NCBI GenBank assembly: GCA_003427395.1
Contig: BFEA01000179.1
Span: 1,085,999-1,112,836 of the forward strand
Direction of reading: 5' to 3'
Length of the DNA stretch: 26,838 nucleotides
Source: Chara braunii
Taxonomy: Eukaryota > Streptophyta > Charophyceae > Charales > Characeae
Part shown: one piece after another, positions 18,700 to 26,406 of the stretch
How positions within the stretch are numbered: position 1 is the stretch's first letter
Layout of the letters: each line of letters begins with the position of its first letter
Translations under genes and position numbers: made by a program
The notes under the pieces: model-generated
Seen by the model: only the letters and a program-made list of their open reading frames with translations
What the model was told of the DNA's origin: nothing
Database searches by the model: none

Positions 18700-20825
18700 G
18701 AGTTGGTTTAGAAGTTTAAGTATGCTGCGCGAGGCGCGGCCGCGTCTGTGATTGACGTTTGACTGGATGGTTGAATAGAGTAGAGAGTGCGTGGGCGCAC
18801 AGACTTGAGGAGTGCGTGATATCTTTTCCTTTTGATAATTGTGAAAACTGGCTTTGGTTGCTGGCCAGATTTTTATGTTTCTGACTAAACTAGGATTAAA
18901 AAGATTATGCCTCATTTGATTGATGCGCTTGCCTGTGACTTGTGCGTACGCACGGAGGGCGGCGTCGACAACAACTTGGTTCTGAAAATGGTTTGGTAGG
19001 TTTGCACTTTGCACAATATTCATTTATTTAGCTGCCCTGTAACGCGAAGCCCAAGCTTGGACCTAGCACTGTTGGTTTCGGTATCGGACTTTCGCCTAAG
19101 GGATTCAAGGGTCGAGGGCTAGGTGGGGCTACCCCCCTTGGTTTTGTCGTCGGCAGCGCCAGAGCAATACTCGCTTTTTCGTTCTCCTCGATCGTCATAT
19201 TCTGACGGTTAAAGGTCGTGGTTATTAGTATTATTATTATTTATTGTTTTGCTCCGGTGCTCTTCGATTTAGGACGGGGCGCCAGGTTTAGAGGTCGCAG
19301 CGTCAGTCGAGGACCCTAACCAGACGTATCTTTCGTTTGACCTATGGGACTTGCGCATATTTGGGAAGCTAGCGGAGTTCCCCTATCCTGCCCGTGTTGG
19401 CCGAAGGGTGATCAACCATAACCTGCGGGAAAGAGGGCTTGGGCATGGGTGTGCCGCAGGAGCCCGAGGGATTGGCATGTTAAATTTGAGTAGAGCGAAG
19501 GTACAAAGGCAATGGCCGCAGCACTCGGAGTGCTGGTCAAACATACCCCCCCCCCCTCCTTGTATGCGGTGCGTAGTATGCCCTGGATACAAGGACTTCG
19601 TAGCTCTTAAGGCCGACGGACCGGTATCCAGGGCGCTGACCACATGGCTTACCCGTAGGACCCGACTCACCAAGGCTTATGCCCGAAGGACCACGACAGT
19701 TCGCTTTCTCGACGTCGGTGGAAGCAGGGGTCGTACTGGAGTACGGGCCATTCGCTGGACTTGGGAGTAGGGACGAAGAAAAGAAGCGGAATGACCATTC
19801 GTCAGGGCAATAGATACTGACGAACTGCTTATCGGAGTAGAGCCTAGTGGACAGAGCGGGCGGGTATCGGTCAGAAGTCGTGGCACTGCCCACAGTCGAG
19901 GTTGATAGCTTCGACGGGGGAGTTGATGAGACACTACTTAGCGGGCCTGACTACGAAAAACGCCGTCTTAATGGCTGTTTCCGGTCAGGGCGCATTTTTG
20001 CGGAGTCAGATTAGCGCACGTTTTGGCGTTGAGGAAGGAAGAAAGGCGGAGCATAGGAGGAAGTGAGTCCGACGCAGATTCACGTGCGATGAAAGCGATG
20101 CGAGATAGCGAGGACGTGAGAGACAGAGCCGGCGCGGTAGCAGAGGAGAGAGGATAGCGCAGCAAAAGCGCTATGAGAAAAGAAGGAGGCGCGCGAAGGC
20201 ACGAATAAGGAGGGTGTACCTCGGCGCAAAATCGTGCCAAGCACATTCAAGATAAGGAGTGGAGATGGTGAAGGCAGGTTTGAGTCGGGAAAAGTAAAGG
20301 GGAGTGAAGCCCAACCGTTTCTGAATGAAATCGGGCAGAGGAAAGTGCTAAATGTGAGTCTTGAAGTAGGGCGGGTAGGATAGTGGAGTTAGATTTTCAC
20401 TTACGATATAGGATTGGGCGGGAGGAGAGAAGGAACACCGAGAGGGAGTCGGATATGACGGAAGTGGATGTGCATAAGATGAAAAGTTTGTACCACGTCT
20501 GATTCTCGATGGATTTGGGCATAATAAGATCTAAAACGGGAGTTTTGAAGGTGAGCGAGTAGGATTGGGATGTTAGTTTGAGCAAAGGAGTGGTGAAGAG
20601 AGAAGTTAAGAGGGATAGGAGCTGCGCCAAGCTATGGCCGAGGGAGAGTTGGTGGGAGTGAAGATCACCTAGCCCACACACTTCTTGATGGAAAAGGGCG
20701 AACAAGGAGGCGTTTTGGAGGATTTAGGATGCTGCGATTAGATTGGTGGAGTTAGATTTGGCAGGGGAACGATATATTTTGTAGTACAGCAAGTATGGGC
20801 TGCACCCCGAGGAGTTAGCTCGTAA
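18700..20825. other. Insert D left part: no recognised gene, several perfect hairpins
   Basis: No ORF in any frame shows a family I recognise. Structures seen: palindrome GTGCGTACGCAC (18942-18953); stem CAGCACT/AGTGCTG (19519-19535); stem GCCCTGGATAC/GTATCCAGGGC (19580-19590 with 19624-19634); stem CGTAC/GTACG (19732-19745); stem ATAGCGC/GCGCTAT (20154-20174). From about 20000 to 20700 the plus strand is purine-rich, which creates Leu/Ser-rich minus-strand frames that look like composition artefacts. Confidence 0.6.
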
Positions 20826-21230
20826 TTGGCAGTGTATCTTCCCACTGTTCTAATAGAAGATTCGTTTGAATCCGCTCACAGTTTCTATAGAAGCTTGCGA
20901 AAGGCACCCGGGCGGGGTAGGAGACTTACCTATCGGTCGGCAGGTTCAAGCGGGAGCATGCAGTCGGGAAGCAGCGTATATTTCCATGTTTTAGTGGAAG
21001 ATTCATTCAAATTTGTTTATTTGTGGAATAGCGTCGTGGAGGCAGAAGATCCATCTGTTGGCTGGCGCATTGCTCGTCCTAATAACGAACGACTCTCTCT
21101 CCGTCTACTCCCCGGTCAGACACACATGTGTAACAACGCATATACCCACCTTTTTACGGCAGATTCGTTCGATTTTGCCCATCCTGTTGATGGTAGTGGC
21201 GTAGAGTTAGTTAAGGACTCGGAGACCTAA
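20826..21230 (+). CDS. Hypothetical ORF with three in-frame Asp-Ser-Phe repeats
   Basis: Not recognised. The open frame is about 134 codons, with no ATG at its left end (the first in-frame ATG is near 20958). Three segments share Asp-Ser-Phe: IEDSFESAHSF, VEDSFKFVYLW and TADSFDFAHPV. The DNA words start at 20856, 20997 and 21159, spacings of 141 and 162 bases, both multiples of three. Differences between copies include silent changes (TCG/TCA, TTT/TTC), which would fit selection at protein level, but the sample is tiny. No signal peptide or membrane segment. It may be an exon or a chance frame. Confidence 0.25.
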   Translation: MAVYLPTVLIEDSFESAHSFYRSLRKAPGRGRRLTYRSAGSSGSMQSGSSVYFHVLVEDSFKFVYLWNSVVEAEDPSVGWRIARPNNERLSLRLLPGQTHMCNNAYTHLFTADSFDFAHPVDGSGVELVKDSET

Positions 21231-21232
21231 CT

Positions 21233-21532
21233 GTGGATCCACTGCCGTTCATGAATTGTTGTGATCAAGGGACCGCCATTGTGTTGCTCAACCTCGTACC
21301 TGCTCTTGGTGATGGTCTACAAAGTCGGCAGCTTCGTGCACTCCGTCTTGCTGCTACGGACGTTGCAGGCTACTACGAACTGTATAGTAGTAGTCTGAGT
21401 ACTGGCCTGCTTGGCTACTACGCCCAAGCTGGAGCTACTGCGGTGTCTGCTGGACGGTTGGCGAGTGAGGTTGTTGCCGCTGGTTGGCTACAGCTGGTTC
21501 TGCATGCAACAACTGTTATGGCCACACTTTGA
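21233..21532 (+). CDS. Hypothetical Ala/Leu-rich ORF
   Basis: Not recognised. An open frame of 99 codons begins at a GTG two bases after the previous frame closes, with an internal ATG at about 21251. The product is rich in Ala, Leu, Gly and Tyr, with two GYY words (AGYYELYSS and GLLGYYAQAG) and a hydrophobic end. The codon pattern looks coding-like by eye. No promoter, splice or family evidence supports it, so it may equally be a chance ORF. Confidence 0.2.
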   Translation: MDPLPFMNCCDQGTAIVLLNLVPALGDGLQSRQLRALRLAATDVAGYYELYSSSLSTGLLGYYAQAGATAVSAGRLASEVVAAGWLQLVLHATTVMATL

Positions 21533-22390
21533 TTCCAAAAAATGAAATTGCTAGTGTGATCGAGGGTGACCGAGTTGCTGTTGTGAGCAGCTGACCGATG
21601 CGGAGTTGACAACACACGCGCTCGAATAAGAGCCCAGGGGTGGATGGTGCTCAAACAAAGGCTTTCCTGACTGGGAAGTGGCAGTAGTCTGAGGAAGAAG
21701 ACTGCATTTCGACCCACAACTGTGTGTTGAGACTGTGGCCAAGCTACTTGGGCCGCGAGCAGTAGAGGGCCTAAACTCATTGAAAGAGAGGAGGCGTTGC
21801 TACGATTCAGAAAATTGTCAGAGGGTCAACCGTCGGCAATTCAACTACGGTTTGACTGGCGGCTGCATACTTGGCCATCATTGCAGGGCCCTCAGGCGAT
21901 TCAAGGCATCAAGGCCCTCTCCTGGGAGTTGAGTCAGTCCCTCTCCTGTATCTCGAGAGTCTCAAACCCCTCACTCTGTCTTTCTTACTCTAAGTCTAGT
22001 CTGGTTCTGAGAGGAAGGCGGCATGCGGGATTGCAACCCGTAGGACCGCAACAAGACTCTGTGGGGAGTCAACCCACCGATTGCAGGAGCTCTGCCGGAA
22101 CTCAGGAGGAGTTCTGGAGGCAGGGAACTGAGAGGTAAACATTGCTTTCCTTCTATAAACCTTGTTATAACCCAGTATCTGTATCTCTTGTTATGTTTGA
22201 CTGAATATATTGTCTGCATCCCTACTTTGGCTTTCAGTTTGACTTTTAGGATATGATTCAGACTAAGTAAAGGAATGTATGCGCAATGTCAGTTCCAATT
22301 TTATTGTTTGACTGAAAGCAGATTGTGGGATTGCATCTGGGGGATGGATGGGAGGAAGGTAGTATTGCTTGTGTCTGACTGGGTCAACCA
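21533..22390. other. Insert D middle: no gene seen; small hairpins
   Basis: No recognisable coding sequence. Hairpins: CGGG/CCCG around ATTGCAA (22026-22040); GACTC/GAGTC around TGTGGG (22055-22070); a two-tier stem CTGCC/GGCAG enclosing GAACTC/GAGTTC (22092-22123). GGGCCCTC-type and CTCTCCTG words are duplicated near 21888-21945. Composition turns AT-rich after 22140, leading into the hairpin array. Confidence 0.5.
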
Positions 22391-22394
22391 AAGG

Positions 22395-23120
22395 CTGGGA
22401 GAGTCTCCATAAGATTGGAGGGCCCAGTGCTATGTTTATTTATGATTGCCTGAAGGACCAGACAGGTTCCCATAAGATTGGGTGGTCTGGTTGCTCTGAC
22501 TTGTGAGGGCTGACTGTGATTGACTTTCAGGGGCCAAGCATGTTCCATAACTTTGGGTGGCTTGGTAGCCTTGTTTACTTTGGGTTTTTTGCCAGTTTCT
22601 TTAGTTTCTGAACAAGGAGGTCTGAGCATGTTCCATAAGTTTGGGTGGCTCACCCTCGTCCTGCGTTGGTTTTAGGAGAAATGAATCAGGTTGAGGACCA
22701 AGACATGTTCCATAAGTTTGGGTGGTCTTGGTCCAACGCCACGCACATGTTGGAACCAAAAGGTTATAACTTGACTATACTTTATTACTATTCTACTTAT
22801 GAACAGGCTAGTCAGACAGGGTTCCATAAGTTTGGGTGGTGTGACTATAGCTTATCACCAACTGAAGAGAGTACTAATTAAGAATAAACTTGTGGTACGA
22901 AGGGGTAAACTGAATCTTGAGTTAAAGATGATCGATTCAGTTATATGCTACCTCAAGAGACTAAGTGCATATAATTATATAAAGTTGGGATATTTAAACA
23001 GTTCAGGGCGACTAGGGTGGCCTAGTCATATGCTCAAAGAAGAGAAAAGTTGTTGTGCCTTGTGTTTGTGTATACTCAATGGCTGCGCTAGACATGTTCC
23101 ATAAGTTTGGGTGGTCTAGC
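22395..23120 (+). repeat. Array of seven hairpins with constant core and covarying stems
   Basis: Copies lie at 22395-22427, 22456-22492, 22534-22565, 22623-22652, 22695-22734, 22809-22847 and 23087-23120. In the last five copies the core ends TTCCATAAGTTTGGGTG or differs by one base; four of these (all but the sixth) open it with ATG. Outer stems differ but pair in every copy: CTGGG/CCCAG, ACCAGAC/GTCTGGT, CCAAGC/GCTTGG, TGAGC/GCTCA, GGACCAAGAC/GTCTTGGTCC, TAGTCAGAC/GTGTGACTA (one mismatch), GCTAGAC/GTCTAGC. The core itself forms an inner stem TCCA/TGGG with a TAAGTT loop, which becomes CCCA/TGGG in copy 2 and CTCCA/TGGAG in copy 1. Spacer DNA is not repeated. Function unknown. Confidence 0.9.
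23010..23027. repeat. Perfect 7-bp hairpin within the array, possible degenerate copy
   Basis: GACTAGG (23010-23016) and CCTAGTC (23021-23027) enclose GTGG. The GGGTGG word is the right end of the array's core, so this may be a copy that lost most of its loop. Tentative. Confidence 0.5.
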
Positions 23121-23403
23121 TTTATGCCCTATGTAAGCTGGATATAAAGGGATAAATCATTGAGAGACCATGAACTATGGTTGGATAAGTTGACTTTGGG
23201 GATGGTGAGAGTACTTACCTTTGTGGTCTGGCCTGCATGTGACTGAGTGAGGCTACTACTTAGTCTGAGTTTCAGTTTGATAGGTAGTTGCTTTAGTTGC
23301 TCGCCACGTGCTAGAGTCATAAGAGTTAGTTTCAATTCCTGCATTTTCCAAGCTAATTTTTTTTTACTTAGGTCAATTTCTGCATTTTCTGGGATCTTTT
23401 ATT
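23121..23403. other. Spacer between the two repeat arrays
   Basis: AT-rich DNA with no gene seen. A small stem ACCAT/ATGGT around GAACT occurs near 23168-23182, and an eight-base T run near 23358. Confidence 0.4.
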
Positions 23404-23960
23404 ATACTTGGGCTTGTATAAATCTTGGTAAGTCACTTTCTCTACGGGAAGCGCTGCCGAGATTTCTACAAAACCAAGGAGTTAGTCAAACTTTGTCTTT
23501 TTCAGGGTCCAACTTTTCTAACTTTTTGGCTTAGTAAAAATATGGAAGACCTCCTTTTCTAAAAGGAGTGCTGCCCAAATTTTTGCTAGTTCACGGAGTT
23601 AGACAAAATTATACCTTAAAAAGTCAAAGACATTTTTTGATTTCTGAACTTAGCTTTGTATAAATCTTGGAATAACACTTCCTCTACGGGAAGCGCTGCC
23701 GAAATTTCTACAAATCTAAGGAGTTAGCTAAATTTTGTCTTCGCTGAACTCAGGTTTTATGTCTCAGTTCATATCTGACTTAGTATAAATCTGGGAAGTT
23801 TACCTTTCTAAAGGAAGTGCTGCCCAAATTTTTACTAATCCAGGGAGTTAGACAAATTTTGACTTTTCTGAGTTGGAGATCGTTTTTGTTTTGCATATTT
23901 GAGCTATTATAAATTCTGAGAAGGCACTTTTCCTACGGGAATTGCTGGCAAAATTTTCTT
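23404..23960 (+). repeat. Tandem array of five ~122-bp units in two alternating subtypes
   Basis: Each unit has a TATAAAT(C/T)-like entry (TATAAATCTTGG in units 1 and 3), a short hairpin, a GCTGCC word, an AAATTT(C/T)TAC-like word and (units 1-4) GGAGTTAG followed by CAAA or TAAA. Hairpins lie at 23436-23451, 23551-23568, 23678-23693, 23803-23814 and 23930-23941. Units 1, 3 and 5 carry a loop around CTACG and GGGAA. Units 2 and 4 carry a TCTA loop with stems CTCCTTT/AAAGGAG and CCTT/AAGG, and read GCTGCCCAAATTTTT. The period is close to 120-125 bp, so the higher-order repeat is about 245 bp. No ORF spans it. Confidence 0.85.
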
Positions 23961-24236
23961 ACTTTATCCTGACAGGTGGCAGTTCTCGCAATCCACTCTG
24001 CATAAAGTAGATTCTGTCAAAGATCTACCTTTTTATTAGGCACGAACTTAGAGGTAGACTCAGGATTAGTTAAGTAGAATGATTCTTGGGGAAATCGTGA
24101 CATGGAGATTACTCGCGATTTGGACTCAAAGATTTAGCTTGGGGGTTGGCCTGTCTTGTGTTACAGGTCCTCTTAAACGTTTGATTCGCAATCAGGACTA
24201 GATTCAGCTTGATCCTACAAGGATCACCTTCTATTA
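23961..24236. other. Unassigned AT-rich DNA after the tandem array
   Basis: Nothing recognised. Repeated AGATCTACC and GTAGA words occur around 24005-24050 without forming a clear long stem. The maturase fragment on the other strand ends at its right border. Confidence 0.4.
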
Positions 24237-24668
24237 TCATTGATAACAGGTCGGTTGCCGATTCGTCGGTTTACGACTCCACTCCAATCCACTCTTGCCA
24301 CTCAACCTACAGGCTTTAACCTTGTGATTTGAACTGTTTTGTAAGTGTTTTTGCCCAAACTTTATTTGAATGGCCATTAAAGAAAAGTACTGAGTATTAA
24401 AGTTAGTTTCACTTTGAGGAAAGTGCATATATCCAAAACATGGCTGTGGCTCCTTCCATTTGAGGAAACCTTGGGTTTGAAGTCTTTTGATGTACTTAGC
24501 AGTATCCGCAAAGACAGTCAAATTCTTACGCGCTTTCGCGCCTTCGTGGGATTCATATGCGAAGCATCTGCTCTTCGAGCCGTAAGGTTGCCACCGCATA
24601 CTTCTAAAGATGTTGTGGCCAAGGAAAGGTACTCCTTTCGACACATGGGTAATATGGGTTTTGTCCAT
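24237..24668 (-). pseudogene. Group II intron maturase fragment (RT end and domain X)
   Basis: Maturases are group II intron-encoded RT-like proteins that help splice their own intron in mitochondria or plastids. The minus-strand frame reads DKTHITHVSKGVPFLGHNIF (residues 2-21), the RT7-type FLGH block. Then come KYIKRLQTQGFLKWKEPQP (59-76) and FGYMHFPQSETNFN (78-91), the start of domain X, whose F-x-Y-x-H-x-x-Q-S-E-T-N word is characteristic of plant and algal organellar maturases. After about residue 97 similarity fades and the expected R-G-L motif is missing. Upstream the frame stays open to about 24758 (TAG), but the YADD catalytic block was not found, so only the 3' part survives. Assignment is from motif memory, not a search. 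Confidence 0.6.
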
Positions 24669-24758
24669 AGACGAAACTTCGTAGTAATAAAATAAATACG
24701 CGCAACTAACTAAATGCCATAAAGGCTGCGCGTACTCGGGCTTGGTTGGTGGTGATTT

Positions 24759-26406
24759 CTATATGTACATTCTTACCACCAACGATAATGAGAAAAACTA
24801 CGATCTGATTCAGCTAATTTATGAAGATAATCTCTTTTTTTTCTAGCAAATCCTTGTTTTTTCGAAGCATCCACATGACCAATTGCGTATCACGGTCCGC
24901 CCAATCAACAATAATTCGGGGGTGCCTACCTCGTAGGACGATGTGGTGGATAAATCCACTAGGGCTATGCGGCAACCGCTGTTCAGCTACAGGTAAAAAC
25001 CAGATTTTTATTTTGAGGAGTTGCACAAGAGTGAGGCTTGCATCGCTAAAGCGAGGGGTGTGGGTGCAGAGAATGGTTGAAGTTGACCCCGTGTAGTGCA
25101 TGGACTTTTGGTTGAATCTTTGATGTGATTGCAGGTATGTTTGGTGTTTCGGACTTTGGATTTGAATGTCTGCGATCATATACATATATATGGCTGAGAG
25201 GAGTCCCATTGTGATTGTGAGAAGTGATCGTCACATAATTATAACCCTCTATATATCGTCAAATAGAACTGCCCGGTAAACCGTAGGCAGAGAGGGAGAA
25301 GAGGACAACAAACGAGGGGTATGTAAATAAATTTGTCTTGAGTATTTCGCGCGGCCTACTGTGACCGCACGTGAGGGTTAAACAGATTATGTTTTTGAGA
25401 GGAAAGGGAGATCCCCTGTTATCCTTTACTTTTTAGAGTTTTTATAGTTGGACGTTGTAGTCCGTGGCAGCCGTCAAAGTCAAACCCCTTGATTTTCTCT
25501 CCAGGCCCTAGATGATGGTGCAGAAGAGTGTGTGCCACCACAGGTATGAACCTGTGTACCACCCACTCTCCGCAGGGTGCAGAAGAGTGTGTGGTTCTCA
25601 ACCGCACTTGGCAGTTGTCCAGCGTCGAGAGATCAGTCCCTCAAGACGCGTGTCAGCCGACACTTGAGTGTCGAACGCGACCCTCGAGATTAGCGAGGAT
25701 TGCATGAGTATGGATACTACATAGCACGCCATCATTACGACCGCTTGTGTACGCATGCATTGCGAGTCGATATGAGTTAGCCCTGTGTCCACGCGGTTTT
25801 ATATTAAGTCTCGCGCGCGACACCTAGCCGATTTTCGCATCGGAGAGTTGTGGGATGGCTACTAAGGGATTAGGAGTGTTGTCGCGTTGTTTGTTCTGTG
25901 TCGTTCAGTATATGTATGTGTACGTGTGTGTGTGTTTATTTTTATGTTCTTTATAGTGGTGTGCGCGTGGCGTGTGAGATGTGTCCTAGTCGACCGGCGA
26001 CGAGTCGCGCTTGGGACCTCAGCCCCCCAAGATGCCGGTTCGCGTGCGGGTTCGATAGAGGCGTAATATCGCGCGTACCCCCTATGCTACAGCGAACGAG
26101 AAACGCCCTCGGCTGGTCCATCTCTGCGATTGCAACTGATTAGCTTTCGTACTGTGGACTGGTCTCTCGGCGGGGATACGCCCACCGAAGGGAGGTGACA
26201 TCTCCCGCAAGGTGGAGGTAAGTCGTGCCTCGCATAGGCCCTATCCTGTCGTAGGGGCTCGCGAGAGGTATGGCTGGCGCATTCGGCCGGAGCGGCTTGT
26301 GGAAGCTCCATATGTATTCGCCACGAGGATGAAGACCAACTCCTGCGTGACGCGGCCGAGAGGGTCCCGCCCCGTTTTGTGCGGTGCCGGACCGATGCGC
26401 TCGATA
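24759..26406. other. Insert D right part: no recognised gene, hairpin-rich right end
   Basis: A minus-strand frame at 24814-25209 (ending in a Lys-rich segment, near an eight-T run at 24834) was not recognised; it may belong to the same organellar-like fragment. GGTGCAGAAGAGTGTGTG is repeated at 25517 and 25576. Hairpins: CACAGGT/ACCTGTG (25539-25556), CGACACT/AGTGTCG (25658-25673), CCTCG/CGAGG (25682-25698), and near 26195-26215 GGGAG/CTCCC. GCCTCGC with GCGAGAGG encloses GGCCCTA and TAGGGGC (about 26228-26269). A GT microsatellite occurs near 25913-25935. Confidence 0.5.

Larger units (their letters stand above)
18648..26406. mobile_element. Insert D: 7.76-kb unclassified insertion in element B RT, flanked by GCGG
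   Basis: The RT frame of element B is interrupted after HEIS-Ala and resumes at 26407 with A-EGLKPDDAKVANI. GCGG occurs at both borders (18644-18647 and 26407-26410), as a 4-bp target duplication would. The insert starts TGTCGGTGC and ends CTCGATA; no convincing terminal repeats were seen. Contents: hairpins, an array of covarying hairpins, a ~122-bp tandem array, and a minus-strand group II intron maturase fragment. It could be a mobile element of unknown class, a composite, or organellar DNA captured at a break. Confidence 0.7.

Noticed and set aside
19351-19770. Plus-strand 139-codon ORF with Arg-rich product
   Set aside because: No recognisable domain; it overlaps several perfect hairpins and a long C run and has a competing minus-strand frame.
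20397-20705. Minus-strand Leu/Ser-rich ORF of 102 codons
   Set aside because: The plus strand is purine-rich here, which by itself creates hydrophobic minus-strand frames; no domain was recognised.
22395-23120. CRISPR-like array
   Set aside because: Repeats are separated by irregular spacers (about 28 to 240 bp), have variable stems, and lie in eukaryotic repeat DNA with no cas genes. The covarying arms do not fit CRISPR repeats.
24414-24695. Plus-strand 93-codon ORF opposite the maturase fragment
   Set aside because: It is the complement of the maturase motifs, which read convincingly only on the minus strand.
24821-25096. Plus-strand 91-codon ORF and the overlapping minus-strand 131-codon ORF
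   Set aside because: Neither shows a family I recognise. The minus-strand frame ends at an eight-base homopolymer that may hide a frameshift; left as unassigned.
18648-26406. Helitron identity for insert D
   Set aside because: Helitrons insert between A and T without duplication and end in CTRR; this insert has GCGG on both sides and ends CGATA.
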